This document shows, one piece after another, positions 1 through 8,774 of a DNA stretch of 64,000 bases. The notes beneath the pieces are model-generated. The model saw only the letters and a list, made by a program, of their open reading frames with translations, made no database searches and was not told where the DNA came from. A program made the translations under genes and the position numbers. The stretch comes from JBEEFP01 sp041166085 (GTDB lineage: Bacteria; Actinomycetota; Acidimicrobiia; Acidimicrobiales; JAFATL01). The stretch lies in contig JBEEFP010000008.1 in the NCBI GenBank assembly GCA_041166085.1, forward strand, positions 52,954-116,953, written 5' to 3'. Every line of letters begins with the position of its first letter. The stretch's first letter is position 1.

Positions 1-1095
1 GTTGCGGTCGTCGATCGGTGACCGCTCCCCGGTCAGCCACGGCGTGAAGAGCACGTCGCCCGCGCCGGGCGCTGATGCCGCCGCCAGCTGATTGAGCTCG
101 TCGTAATCGCACCCGGTCAGCACGTTGTCGCGCAGCCACTGGAGGCACAGCCCCGACGTGTCGTGGTTGTTGGCGATGACGTAGCTGTGGCCCCCGAGAC
201 CGGGGACGGTCGCGATCTGATGCAGGACGTCCGTCTTCTTGAACGGCACCGGGCAGCTGATCCACGACGTGGTGCTGATGGCCATGTGGGTCTGGAAGTC
301 GACGACGCCGCCCGCACCGCACGCGGCCGAGTGCAGGTCGGGCGTGCCCGTGACGACCTGCACGCCCGCGGGGAGCCCGAGCTCGCGGGCCACGCCGTCG
401 GTGACTGGCCCGATGACGGTGCCGGTCGGCACGAGGGGCGGCAGCTTGTCGGGATCAACGCCGCTCATGCGCAGGAGGTCGTCGTCGTAGGCCATGCGGT
501 CGAGGGCCCGGTTGTCGGTGAGCCACGCCGCGGTCATCGACGCGTGCGACGCGGCAGCGATGCCCGTGAAGCGCATCGACAGGTAGTCCACCGGCTCGAG
601 GTACCAGCGGGCCTTGGCGTGCACCTCCGGCTCGTCGTGACGCAGATGGAGCATGTGGCTGATGGGGTCGGCACCACTCACCGACGGCGCTCCGCCGGTG
701 CGCCGAACCCAGGTGGCGATGGCCTTGGGCGAGTAGCCCGCGATTTTGCCGCCGATGCGCGTGCGGATGTACCGAGCGCCCCGCGTGTCCATCCACTGCA
801 CGCTCGGCGCCACGGGCCGACCGTCGCCGTCGACCGGCACGGTGCTGGCCCACTGGCCGGTCACGCTCACGGCGGCCACGTCCGACGCGTCCACCGAACC
901 GCTGGTCAGACCCTGGCGTGTCAGGTCGCACACGAGGGTCCACCAACCCTCGGCATCCTGCACCGCGCCGCCGTCCGGGAGGTACTCGGTCTCGACGGCC
1001 GCGTGCGTCGACCAGACCAGCCGTCCGTCGAGTGTCACGAAGCCGACCTTGGGCCCGCCCGTTCCGAGGTCGATGCAGAGTGCGAGTCGGCTCAT
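1..1095 (-). CDS. FGGY-family carbohydrate kinase, C-terminus cut by window edge
   Basis: Cytoplasmic sugar or polyol kinase of the xylulokinase/glycerol kinase superfamily, which phosphorylates a small carbohydrate with ATP. The start (MSRLALCIDLGTGGPKVGF) carries the N-terminal phosphate-binding motif D-x-G-T. The last visible part, PWLTGERSPIDDRN, is the GER(S/T)P segment that opens the second FGGY domain. About 365 codons are visible; family members have about 500, so roughly a quarter lies beyond base 1. ATG at 1095 overlaps the stop of the amidotransferase gene (ATGA), making it the last gene of a coupled four-gene operon. The substrate cannot be told from sequence. Family assignment is secure; xylulokinase-like is the nearest description. 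Confidence 0.88.
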   Translation of the reverse strand, partial: MSRLALCIDLGTGGPKVGFVTLDGRLVWSTHAAVETEYLPDGGAVQDAEGWWTLVCDLTRQGLTSGSVDASDVAAVSVTGQWASTVPVDGDGRPVAPSVQWMDTRGARYIRTRIGGKIAGYSPKAIATWVRRTGGAPSVSGADPISHMLHLRHDEPEVHAKARWYLEPVDYLSMRFTGIAAASHASMTAAWLTDNRALDRMAYDDDLLRMSGVDPDKLPPLVPTGTVIGPVTDGVARELGLPAGVQVVTGTPDLHSAACGAGGVVDFQTHMAISTTSWISCPVPFKKTDVLHQIATVPGLGGHSYVIANNHDTSGLCLQWLRDNVLTGCDYDELNQLAAASAPGAGDVLFTPWLTGERSPIDDRN

Positions 1096-1784
1096 CGAGT
1101 CAGGAAGGATGCCATCCAGCGGCCCACGACCGCCTCGTCGGTGGGCGTGGTGAGCGAGGCGAGCGCTTCGGCGCTGCGGTCGCCGCCGATGCGCTCGGTG
1201 CGATCCGTCAAGAGTGCCTCGGCGTAGGCGACCGTGAATTCCGGATGGGCCTGTACACCGAGCATGGCGCCGACTCGGAACATGGCCACCTCACAGTGGT
1301 CCGTGCACCCGAGCACGACGGCACCGTCGGGCGCCTTCGTCACCTGGTCCTGGTGCATGAAATGGAGACGGCACGCATCGCGCCGTGGCTGCATCCACGG
1401 CTCGGTGCGCACCACGTCGATGCGACGCACCCCCGCGCCCCATCCATACGCGGCCTGCCCGACGGTGCCGCCGAGGGCGTGGGCCAGCAGCTGGTGGCCG
1501 AAGCACACGCCCACGAACGGGACGTCGGCCGCGCCCACGCGCTGGACGAAGTCGATGATCGGACCGATCCACTCGAGGTCGTCGTAGACGGAGTGGCGCG
1601 AGCCGGTGGCCAGCCAGGCATCGCATGCATCGGGAGCGGTCGGGACGACACCGCGCACCACGTCGAACGGCACGAGTTCGACCTCGGGAAGCAGGGCGCC
1701 GAAGAGGTCGACGTAGTCGCCCACGCGATCGCGGTAGCGGCCGCTCACGTGGTCGCACTCGAGCAGCCCGACGCGTGTCACCAC
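1092..1784 (-). CDS. class I glutamine amidotransferase-like protein
   Basis: A 230-residue GATase1-fold protein, likely to hydrolyse glutamine or a gamma-glutamyl compound. The nucleophile elbow GVCFGHQ places Cys94, and QAHPEF gives His180 and Glu182, so the Cys-His-Glu triad is complete. It resembles stand-alone GMP-synthase-like amidotransferases rather than a GuaA fusion: there is no ATP-pyrophosphatase domain. The GTG start at 1784 overlaps the end of the aldehyde dehydrogenase gene, and its own stop overlaps the kinase start. Together with the dehydrogenases it may remove a gamma-glutamyl group in amine or sugar catabolism, but that role is inference from context. Confidence 0.85.
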   Translation of the reverse strand: MVTRVGLLECDHVSGRYRDRVGDYVDLFGALLPEVELVPFDVVRGVVPTAPDACDAWLATGSRHSVYDDLEWIGPIIDFVQRVGAADVPFVGVCFGHQLLAHALGGTVGQAAYGWGAGVRRIDVVRTEPWMQPRRDACRLHFMHQDQVTKAPDGAVVLGCTDHCEVAMFRVGAMLGVQAHPEFTVAYAEALLTDRTERIGGDRSAEALASLTTPTDEAVVGRWMASFLTR

Positions 1785-3061
1785 GCCGTCCGCAGGTGAA
1801 ACGACTTCGGCCTGGTCAGCGCCTCATAGGCGAGGCGGGAGAGCGACACGCCCCGGCCCGAGTCCTTGACGCCCGTCCATGCGAGGGCGGGGTCGAGGTA
1901 GTCGCACCGGTTGAGGTACACCGTGCCCGTCTCCAGCCGGTCGCCGATGGCCACGGCGGCGTCCACGTCAGCCGACCACACCGACGCAGTGAGTCCGTAG
2001 CGGCTGTCGTTCATGAGCGCGACCGCTTCGTCGTCGTCCGCGACCGGCATGACGCCGACGACGGGTCCGAATGTCTCCTCGCTCATCACCGCCATCCCGT
2101 GATCGACGTCGACCAGCACCTCGGGCGCGAGGTAGGGCGTGCCGGGCCGCCCAACGTCCGAGCGCACGAGCACGCGCGCGCCCTTGGCGACCGCCTCGTC
2201 GACCTGGCTCCGCACGAAGTCGGCGGCCGACGTGCGGACCATGGGCCCGATAGTGGTGTCGGGGTTGAGGGGATCGCCGAGGCGGAGGGCGCGGGCCGCC
2301 TCGACCAGACCCTCCACCACGTGGTCGTAGACGTCACGGTGGACGTAGATGCGCTCGACGGCGCAACAGGACTGGCCCGCGTTGAAGTAGGCGCCGTCGG
2401 CCAGTTCGGCGACCGTCTTGGGGACGTCGGCGTCCGGTCGCACGTAGGCGGGGTCCTTCCCGCCGAGCTCGAGGTTGGCGGCGATGAACCGGTTCGCCAT
2501 GGCCCGCTGCACCGCGTGGCCGCCGCTCACCGAACCGGTGAAGGCGACGAAGCCGACGCGTTCGTCCCCGATGAGCTCGGCCACGCCGTCGTGGTCGGTC
2601 TCGACGGTGAACAGTGGCAGCCCGGCGTCGGCGGCCGCTTGGCGGTAGCGGTCGGACACGAGCGGCGTCTGGCTCGACGACTTGAGCACGACCGCGTTGC
2701 CGGCGAGGAGGGCGGGCACGACGGCGTTGACCGACGAGAGCCATGGGTAGTTCCACGGCGCCAGCACCAGCACCACGCCGAGGGGCTGTCGACGGATGAA
2801 CCGACCCGGGCCCTCCTCGAGGTCCGCGAGGGCGTCGGGTGCGATGGCGATCATGTGCTCGGCCCGCTCGCGGAAGCCGCGGCGGATCTCGTTGGGGCTG
2901 TGGGCGATGGGCCGGCCCATCTGTTCCGTGAGCTCGCGACCGAGCTCGTCGGCCCGATCGACGAGCGAGGCGACCATCGCCTCACAGGCGTCGGCGCGCG
3001 TCGCCAGCGGTGTGGTGGCCCAGTCCCGACCGGCCGCCGCCGCCTGCTCGAGCGCGATCAC
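1778..3061 (-). CDS. NAD(P)-dependent aldehyde dehydrogenase
   Basis: Oxidises an aldehyde to the acid with NAD(P). The 427-residue product shows the Rossmann region around APWNYPW (residues 101-107), the general base in NLELGGKDP (Glu198) and the catalytic Cys232 in FNAGQSCCAVER. It ends with the typical SGRG and arm segments. It is slightly short at the N-terminus (family about 450-500). The start is taken as GTG 3061 because this gives the GTGA overlap with the SDR stop seen repeatedly in this genome; an earlier start would run deep into the SDR gene. Specificity is unknown: semialdehyde- and betaine-aldehyde-type enzymes are both possible. Confidence 0.9.
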   Translation of the reverse strand: MIALEQAAAAGRDWATTPLATRADACEAMVASLVDRADELGRELTEQMGRPIAHSPNEIRRGFRERAEHMIAIAPDALADLEEGPGRFIRRQPLGVVLVLAPWNYPWLSSVNAVVPALLAGNAVVLKSSSQTPLVSDRYRQAAADAGLPLFTVETDHDGVAELIGDERVGFVAFTGSVSGGHAVQRAMANRFIAANLELGGKDPAYVRPDADVPKTVAELADGAYFNAGQSCCAVERIYVHRDVYDHVVEGLVEAARALRLGDPLNPDTTIGPMVRTSAADFVRSQVDEAVAKGARVLVRSDVGRPGTPYLAPEVLVDVDHGMAVMSEETFGPVVGVMPVADDDEAVALMNDSRYGLTASVWSADVDAAVAIGDRLETGTVYLNRCDYLDPALAWTGVKDSGRGVSLSRLAYEALTRPKSFHLRTAW

Positions 3062-3831
3062 AGCGGCGTGACGTAGGCAGCGGTGATGCCGCCGTCGACG
3101 ACGAGTGACGCGCCGGTCATGAACGACGAGTCGTCCGACGCGAGGAACAGGGCCGCCTTGGCGATCTCGGCCGCCTCGCCGAAGCGGCCCATGGGGATGT
3201 GCACGAGCCGGCGCTGCTGCTTCTCTTCGGTGTCGAGCACCTTCATCAGCAGCTCGGTGCGCAGCGGACCTGGGCAGATGGCGTTGACGCGGATCGACTC
3301 GCGGGCGTGGATCACCGCCAGCTCGCGGCTCAGCGACAGCACGGCGCCCTTGCTCGCCGTGTAGGCGAGCTGCGGCGTGGCCGCGCCCATCAGGGCGACG
3401 AACGACGCCGTGTTGATGATCGAGCCCCCACCCGCCCGCCGCAGCGCGGGGATGCCGTGCTTGCACCCGAGGAAGACGCCCTTGGCGTTGACGTCCATCG
3501 TCTGCTCCCACACCGACTCGTCGGTGGCTACGGCGTCGTCGTCCGCCGCCAGCATGATGCCGGCGTTGTTCCAGAGCACGTGCAGTCCGCCGAACTCCTC
3601 CTCGGCGAACGCGACCATGCCCGCGCAGTCCCCCGAGCTGGTGACGTCGGCGGGGTACGCCTGGGCGTTGCCGCCCTCCTTGTCCACCAGCGAGGCCGTC
3701 TCCGCCACCGCCGCGCTGTCCCGGTCGACGGCCACGACCGCGGCGCCCTCCCGCGCGAACAGCAGGGCCGCCTCTCGCCCGATGCCACTGCCGGCGCCCG
3801 TGATGAGCGCGACCTTGCCCCGAAGCCTCAT
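3058..3831 (-). CDS. SDR-family NAD(P)-dependent oxidoreductase
   Basis: Classical short-chain dehydrogenase of 257 residues, the usual length. It has the cofactor motif TGAGSGIGR (residues 11-19), WNNAGI (88-92), Ser143, and the active-site pair YTASK (Tyr157, Lys161). Asp36 after the second beta strand (AVVAVDRD) favours NAD over NADP. It is the first gene of the operon SDR-ALDH-amidotransferase-FGGY kinase, so it probably oxidises an alcohol to the aldehyde used by the next enzyme (inference). The ATG at 3831 is preceded by a TAGGCT -10 box only 6 bases away, so the mRNA is probably leaderless. Confidence 0.92.
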   Translation of the reverse strand: MRLRGKVALITGAGSGIGREAALLFAREGAAVVAVDRDSAAVAETASLVDKEGGNAQAYPADVTSSGDCAGMVAFAEEEFGGLHVLWNNAGIMLAADDDAVATDESVWEQTMDVNAKGVFLGCKHGIPALRRAGGGSIINTASFVALMGAATPQLAYTASKGAVLSLSRELAVIHARESIRVNAICPGPLRTELLMKVLDTEEKQQRRLVHIPMGRFGEAAEIAKAALFLASDDSSFMTGASLVVDGGITAAYVTPL

Positions 3832-3872
3832 GCTGCGAGCCTATGGGCGGTTGCGGGGGGCAGACTTGTGCC
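3832..3872. promoter_or_regulatory. divergent pair of leaderless -10 boxes
   Basis: On the minus strand TAGGCT (3843-3838) stands 6 bases before the SDR ATG. On the plus strand CAGACT (3861-3866) stands 6 bases before the GTG of the hydrolase-cyclase gene. Transcription would start at or next to each start codon. No convincing -35 box is visible for either. Confidence 0.5.
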
Positions 3873-5720
3873 GTGGCGCTTCGCCCCGAGACGCAGTACG
3901 CCAAGAGCGGGGAGGTGCACATCGCCTATCAGGTGGTGGGCGAGGGTCCGCTCGACCTGGTGTTCTCGCCGTCGCCCGTGTCGAACCTCGAGGTGGCTTG
4001 GGAGTGGCCGCCGTTCGAGCGATTCCTGCGCCGGCTTGCCTCGTTCTCCCGCCTCATCCTGTTCGACAAGCGGGGGACGGGGCTGTCCGACCGCGTCACT
4101 GACGCCGCCACCCTCGAGGAGCGCATGGACGACGTGCGCGCGGTGATGGACGCGGCCGGCTCCGAGCGAGCTGCCATCTTCGGCTCGTCGGAGGGAGGGC
4201 CCATGGCGCTGCTCTTCACCGCGACCTACCCCGAGCGCGTCTCGTCTCTCGTGCTCTACGGGTCCTACGCCAAGGCCATCAACTCCGACGACTACTCCTC
4301 CGGAGTCGACGCCGAGACCTTCGAAGTCGGCATGGAGATGATGGTGAAGGATTGGGGCCACGGTGCGCTCATCGACGTGTTCGCCCCGTCCACCCACGAC
4401 GACGTGGCCTTCCGCACGTGGTGGGGGCGGTACGAGCGGCAGTCGGCCAGTCCCGGCGCCGCGGTCGCCATCCAACGCCTCAACGCCAAGCTCGACGTCC
4501 GGCCCGTGCTCCCGTCGGTTCGCGTGCCCACCCTCGTGCTGTACCGGGCCGGCGAGTTCGTCGCCCACGTCGAGGGCAGCAAGTACCTGGCTGCTCACAT
4601 CCCGGGCGCGGTCTACGAGGAGCTCGATGGGGTCGACTACCACCCGTATGTCGGCGACCAGGACGCCATCCTCGACCGCATCCAGCAGTTCCTCACCGGC
4701 ACACGCGTCACCCTCGCTGCCGACCGCGTCCTCGCCACCCTCCTGGCCATCGACACGGGTGAGCGCTCCTCCGAGCGGGCCGACACGGTGGTGCGTGAGC
4801 AGGTGTCGCGGTACGGGGGCTCCGTCGCCGACGGCGGCTCGACTGCCCTCGCTGCCTTCGACGGGCCCGGGCGCGCCATCGCCTGCGCGCTGGCGATACG
4901 CGATGCCCTCGGCGCGACCGGCTTCGGGGTCAGGATCGGTGCCCACATCGGTGAGATCGAGCGGGGCGGCGAGGTGGGCGCTTCGGCGTTGACGGTCACC
5001 AATGCGGTGGCCGGGCGGGCCCGACCCGGACAGGTGCTCGTGTCGCGCACGGTCGCCGACCTCGTCGCCGGCTCCGGGCTCGTCCTCACCGACGCCGGTC
5101 AGCACGAGCTCGAAGGCGTGAGTGTGCCGTGGCAGCTCTTCGCAGCGGGCGAGGACCCCGCTCCCGCGCAGATCGACGTTCCCGCGCGCGACGGCACCTT
5201 CCGTCGCGAGGGCGACGTGTGGTTGCTCACCTACGGCGGACGGTCGGTGCGCCTACGTGACGCTAAGGGCCTGTCCGACCTCGCCGTGCTGCTGTCGCGT
5301 CCGGGCCGCGAGGTGCACGTGGCCGAGCTCGTCGGCGCGGGCGACGTTGGTCCTCGTCCCAGTGCCGACCCTCGGCTCGACGCGTCAGCCATGGCCGCCT
5401 ACCGCGACCGGCTGGCTGAGCTGGCGGCCGACGAGGAGGAGGCAGACCGCCACGGCGACGGCGAGCGTGCGGCGCGCGCCGTTCTCGAGCGGGAAGCGGT
5501 GGTCGAGCGGCTGGCCGCCGACGTCGGCCTCGCAGGTCGTTCCCGTCCGGCCGAGGACTGGGCCGAACGGGCCCGCAAGGCGGTGCGCACACGGATCGCC
5601 AACGCCCTGAAGCGGATCGAGGCCGAGCACCCGCAGCTGGGGCGCCACCTGCGGGCGTCGATCCGGACGGGTGCCTTCTGCTCGTACGAGCCGCCCGAGC
5701 CCGTCCGCTGGAATCTCTGA
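3873..5720 (+). CDS. alpha/beta hydrolase fused to a degenerate class III cyclase domain and a C-terminal helical domain
   Basis: A 615-residue three-part protein. Residues about 1-275 are an alpha/beta hydrolase with nucleophile elbow GSSEGG (Ser106). Residues about 280-435 resemble the adenylate/guanylate cyclase fold, but the usual FTDxVGST is LAIDTGERS and the GDG metal motif is lost (VADGGSTALAAF), so cyclase activity is unlikely. Residues about 450-615 begin with WLLTYGGRSVRLRDAKGL, a segment I have seen at the C-terminus of actinobacterial signalling proteins, followed by charged helices with a possible coiled coil. The GTG at 3873 is chosen for the -10 box 6 bases upstream; an ATG at 3843 is possible. 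A second hydrolase-cyclase fusion at 45555 has the opposite pattern of intact and lost residues. Confidence 0.82.
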   Translation: MALRPETQYAKSGEVHIAYQVVGEGPLDLVFSPSPVSNLEVAWEWPPFERFLRRLASFSRLILFDKRGTGLSDRVTDAATLEERMDDVRAVMDAAGSERAAIFGSSEGGPMALLFTATYPERVSSLVLYGSYAKAINSDDYSSGVDAETFEVGMEMMVKDWGHGALIDVFAPSTHDDVAFRTWWGRYERQSASPGAAVAIQRLNAKLDVRPVLPSVRVPTLVLYRAGEFVAHVEGSKYLAAHIPGAVYEELDGVDYHPYVGDQDAILDRIQQFLTGTRVTLAADRVLATLLAIDTGERSSERADTVVREQVSRYGGSVADGGSTALAAFDGPGRAIACALAIRDALGATGFGVRIGAHIGEIERGGEVGASALTVTNAVAGRARPGQVLVSRTVADLVAGSGLVLTDAGQHELEGVSVPWQLFAAGEDPAPAQIDVPARDGTFRREGDVWLLTYGGRSVRLRDAKGLSDLAVLLSRPGREVHVAELVGAGDVGPRPSADPRLDASAMAAYRDRLAELAADEEEADRHGDGERAARAVLEREAVVERLAADVGLAGRSRPAEDWAERARKAVRTRIANALKRIEAEHPQLGRHLRASIRTGAFCSYEPPEPVRWNL

Positions 5721-5763
5721 ACGTCGCGAGCCGCCACGTCGCGGCGCGACGACCGGTGTCGCG

Positions 5764-5789
5764 CCTCCTGGTCGACGACGACCAGGAGG
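5764..5789 (+). promoter_or_regulatory. hairpin that buries the Shine-Dalgarno of the next gene
   Basis: Perfect 11-bp stem (5764-5774 with 5779-5789) and a 4-base ACGA loop. Its 3' arm ends in AGGAGG, the Shine-Dalgarno 8 bases before the ATG at 5798. Its 5' arm carries CCTCCT, a mimic of the 16S anti-Shine-Dalgarno. It may gate translation of the methyltransferase or serve as a terminator for the upstream gene. It matches no riboswitch that I recognise. Confidence 0.6.
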
Positions 5790-5797
5790 AGACAGCG

Positions 5798-6856
5798 ATG
5801 CCCATCAACGAAGACACCCTGAACCAGCTGATCGGTCAGTTCGTGACCGACTTCGGCGCGGCCATGCACGCCGCGACCGTTGTGATCGGCGACAAGCTCG
5901 GGCTCTACAAGACGCTCGCGGCCAAGGGCCCCGTCACGGGCGCCGACCTGGCGTCGGCCAGCGGGTACGACACCCGCCTCGTGGAGGAGTGGCTCAACGC
6001 CCAGTACGTCAGTGGCTACTGCGACTACGACCCGGCCACGCACACGTTCTCGCTCAGCGACGAGCAGGCCGCCGTGCTGGCCGACGAGTCGACGCCCGCG
6101 TTCCTGGCCGGCGCCATGACGCTCGCCGCGTCGCTCTACAAGGACGAGGACAAGATCCGCGAGGCGTTCCGGTCCGGTGAGGGACTGGGCTGGCAGGCCC
6201 ACAACGACGACCTGTTCCACGGCGTGGAGCGCCTGTTCAAGCCCGGCTACCTCGGCAACCTGGTGGCCGAGTGGATCCCGACCCTCGACGGCGTGGACGC
6301 CAAGCTGCGGGCCGGTGCCAGCGTGGCCGACATCGGTTGCGGCTTCGGCGCGTCGACCATCCTGCTCGCCAAGGAGTACCCCGAGAGCCGGATCGTCGGC
6401 TTCGACAGCCACGACGAGTCCATCAACGCCGCGCGGGAGCGGGCGGCCGACGCCGGGCTCGCCGACCGTGTTCGCTTCCAGGTCGCGTCGGCGCAGGACT
6501 TCCCTGGCACGGACTACGACCTGGTCTGCATCTTCGACGCGCTGCACGACATGGGCGACCCGCTCGGCGCCGCCGCCCACATCCGCGACGCCATGGCCGA
6601 CGACGGCACCTGGCTGCTCGTCGAGCCCGCGGCCGCGTCGGGTTTGGAGAACAATGTGAACCCGGTGAGCCGGATCTACTACGCGGGCGCGGTGGGGATC
6701 TGCACCCCCGCGGCGGAGGCACAGCCCGGCGGCTTCGCCCTCGGGAACCAGGTCTCCGACGAACGCTGGCGCGAGCTGCTCGGCGGAGTCGGCTTCAGTC
6801 ACTTCCGTCGGGCCACCGAGACACCGTTCAACCGGATCTTCGAGGTCCGCGCGTGA
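5798..6856 (+). CDS. class I SAM-dependent methyltransferase with N-terminal winged helix (Rv2258c-like)
   Basis: A 352-residue methyltransferase. The N-terminal third is a winged-helix dimerisation region (from MPINEDTLNQLIG to about residue 95), and SAM binds at VADIGCGFGAST (177-188), followed by an acidic residue in VGFDSH. The layout resembles O-methyltransferase-like proteins such as mycobacterial Rv2258c; the substrate is unknown. A close paralogue lies at 57381 with the same ending, RRATETPFN. The ATG at 5798 is supported by AGGAGG at 5785-5790, which is paired in a hairpin. The nitronate monooxygenase follows with a GTGA overlap, so the two are translated together. Confidence 0.88.
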   Translation: MPINEDTLNQLIGQFVTDFGAAMHAATVVIGDKLGLYKTLAAKGPVTGADLASASGYDTRLVEEWLNAQYVSGYCDYDPATHTFSLSDEQAAVLADESTPAFLAGAMTLAASLYKDEDKIREAFRSGEGLGWQAHNDDLFHGVERLFKPGYLGNLVAEWIPTLDGVDAKLRAGASVADIGCGFGASTILLAKEYPESRIVGFDSHDESINAARERAADAGLADRVRFQVASAQDFPGTDYDLVCIFDALHDMGDPLGAAAHIRDAMADDGTWLLVEPAAASGLENNVNPVSRIYYAGAVGICTPAAEAQPGGFALGNQVSDERWRELLGGVGFSHFRRATETPFNRIFEVRA

Positions 6857-7842
6857 ACACCGACCGGCCGGGTGAGGGCGCATGGGACACGCCTTTCACC
6901 CGGCTGGTCGGCTGCCGGCTTCCGCTCCAAGAGGCGGTCATGGGGTCCGACACGGGCGGGGCACCGCTGGCAGCGGCCGTGACGAATGCGGGCGGACTCG
7001 GGATGCTGTCGGAATCGGGCGTGCGTCCCCTGGGCGAGCGGCTCGACTGGCTCGAGCAGCACGCTGACGGCCCCTTCGGCGTCGGCTTCTTCGCCTTCGT
7101 CGTGCAATCACAGCTCGACGTGGTCGAGCGCACGGCTGCTCGTGCGCGCGTCATCGACCTGTTCTGGGGGGCGCCCGACCCGGCGTTGGTCGAGCGGATC
7201 CACGCCGGCGGAGCGCTGGCCTTCTGGCAGGTCGGATCGGTGGAGGAGGCCCGACAGGCAGCCGACGCCGGTTGCGACGCGGTGGTCGCCCAGGGCATCG
7301 AGGCGGGAGGTCATGTGCGGGGGACCACGCCGCTGCTGGAGCTCGTCCCCCAGGTCGTGGCGGCCGTCGGCGTTCCCGTCGTGGCCGCCGGCGGCATCGC
7401 CACAGGTGCGGCGATGGCCGCGGCCCTCGATGCCGGCGCCGCCGCGGTTCGGGTCGGCACCCGGTTGGTGGCGACCGAGGAGTCCAACGCCCACCCCGAC
7501 TATGTGGCCGCCCTGCTCGCCGCGGATGGCGACGCGACCATGGTCACGAACGTGTTCGCCAAGGACTTCGCCCCCGACGCGCCGCACCGGGTCCTGCGCA
7601 CCGCCGTCGATGCCGCCCACGCGCGTGCTGGCCGATCGAGCATCGCTGTGCGTCGTTACGGCGACGCACACTGGGACGTCCCGCCGTTGTCGGCCATGGC
7701 CGCCACGAGTGAAACGACCGGCGACATCGGGGCGATGGCCCTCTATGCCGGTACGGGTGTCGCCGACATTGGAGACGCTCCCTCAGCGGCCGCCGTCATC
7801 GAGCGCCTGTGCCTGGACGCGCGGGTCCAGTTGGAGCGGTAG
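6853..7842 (+). CDS. nitronate monooxygenase (2-nitropropane dioxygenase-like)
   Basis: FMN-dependent TIM-barrel enzyme of 329 residues that would oxidise nitronates or act as a related enoyl-reductase-like flavoprotein. Visible family features are the N-terminal GGLGMLS loop, the AQGIEAGGHVRG segment with the catalytic-type His, and the phosphate-binding PVVAAGGIATG and GTRLVATEES segments. The GTG start at 6853 forms GTGA with the methyltransferase stop. The 3' end overlaps the convergent oxygenase gene by 47 bases, which is unusually long. Confidence 0.88.
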   Translation: MNTDRPGEGAWDTPFTRLVGCRLPLQEAVMGSDTGGAPLAAAVTNAGGLGMLSESGVRPLGERLDWLEQHADGPFGVGFFAFVVQSQLDVVERTAARARVIDLFWGAPDPALVERIHAGGALAFWQVGSVEEARQAADAGCDAVVAQGIEAGGHVRGTTPLLELVPQVVAAVGVPVVAAGGIATGAAMAAALDAGAAAVRVGTRLVATEESNAHPDYVAALLAADGDATMVTNVFAKDFAPDAPHRVLRTAVDAAHARAGRSSIAVRRYGDAHWDVPPLSAMAATSETTGDIGAMALYAGTGVADIGDAPSAAAVIERLCLDARVQLER

Positions 7843-8752
7843 CGGTCGCGTCCGCCAGGGCGGGGAACACCTTGGCCACCTTGGAGAGGATGTAGTCGCC
7901 GTAGGTGCCGTCGCCGACGTCGGTGTCCCAGGACGGATCGAGGAAGAACGGAAAGGAGAGACGCTCGGCGCCGCTGGTGTTGCGCACCCGGTGCGGGGTC
8001 GAGCGGTACACGCCGCCGGACAACCGCTCGAGCATGTCGCCGAGGTTGCACACGAAGGCGCCGGGCACCGGGTCGACCTCGACCCACCCCGCGGTGCCGC
8101 GCACCTGCAGCCCGCCGTTGGCGTCCTGGCCGAGCAGGGTGAGCAGGCCGTAGTCGGTGTGCTCGCCGACGCCCCAGCCGTCGTCGCCGAGGGCGGCCGC
8201 CGGCGGGTAGCGGAACACGCGGAAGAGGACGAGGGGATCAGCGGTCACGCGCTCGACGAACCACGACGCCGGCCGTCCGAGACCCAGCGCCACGCCCGTC
8301 AGGACGGCCTGACCGACCCGGGTGAGGTCATCGATGTAGGCGAGCACCACGTCTCGGAGCCCCGAAGGTCGTCGGGGGAACAGGTTGGCTCCGTGCAGCC
8401 CCGTGCCGGCCGCGACCAGCGGGTGGGTGGGCTCGAGCTCGGCGCCGAAGTAGATGCCTTCCTTGCGGTCCGGCACACCTGAGGTCAGCTCGCCGCCGAC
8501 CGGGAACCACCCGCGCCAGGCCCGGCCACCGCGCGCCATGGCGATCTCCGCCTTCTCGTCCTCCGGCAGGGCGAAGAACTCGCGGCACAGCGCGTCGAGG
8601 CGTGCCACCAGCGCGGGGTCGACGCCGTGCCCGACGATGGAGAAGAAGCCGTCATCGCGAGAGGCGACGTCGATGTCCCGTGCCACACCGTCGACGTCGC
8701 CGATGCCCGTCACCAGTGGCGCCACGTCGATGACGGGGACGGCGTCTCCCAT
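7796..8752 (-). CDS. 2-oxoglutarate/Fe(II)-dependent oxygenase, isopenicillin N synthase-like
   Basis: A 318-residue oxygenase that oxidises a small molecule with O2, Fe(II) and probably 2-oxoglutarate. The iron ligands are His198 and Asp200 in GEHTDYG and His254 in STPHRV; Arg264 and Ser266 (RLSF) form the RxS pair that holds 2-oxoglutarate. The N-terminal PVIDVAPL and GFFSIVGHGV blocks are typical. The ATG at 8752 is chosen because TAAGCT (8765-8760) sits 7 bases before it as a leaderless -10 box. The last 47 bases are shared, on the opposite strand, with the nitronate monooxygenase gene. The 27-bp palindrome at 8775 begins 10 bases upstream of the -10 box. Confidence 0.9.
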   Translation of the reverse strand: MGDAVPVIDVAPLVTGIGDVDGVARDIDVASRDDGFFSIVGHGVDPALVARLDALCREFFALPEDEKAEIAMARGGRAWRGWFPVGGELTSGVPDRKEGIYFGAELEPTHPLVAAGTGLHGANLFPRRPSGLRDVVLAYIDDLTRVGQAVLTGVALGLGRPASWFVERVTADPLVLFRVFRYPPAAALGDDGWGVGEHTDYGLLTLLGQDANGGLQVRGTAGWVEVDPVPGAFVCNLGDMLERLSGGVYRSTPHRVRNTSGAERLSFPFFLDPSWDTDVGDGTYGDYILSKVAKVFPALADATATAPTGPARPGTGAR

Positions 8753-8774
8753 GGCGGCGAGCTTACGGAGCGCC

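Noticed and set aside
5720..5797. SAM riboswitch before the methyltransferase
   Set aside because: The region folds into GC hairpins and hides the Shine-Dalgarno, but I see none of the conserved core sequence of any SAM or SAH riboswitch class.
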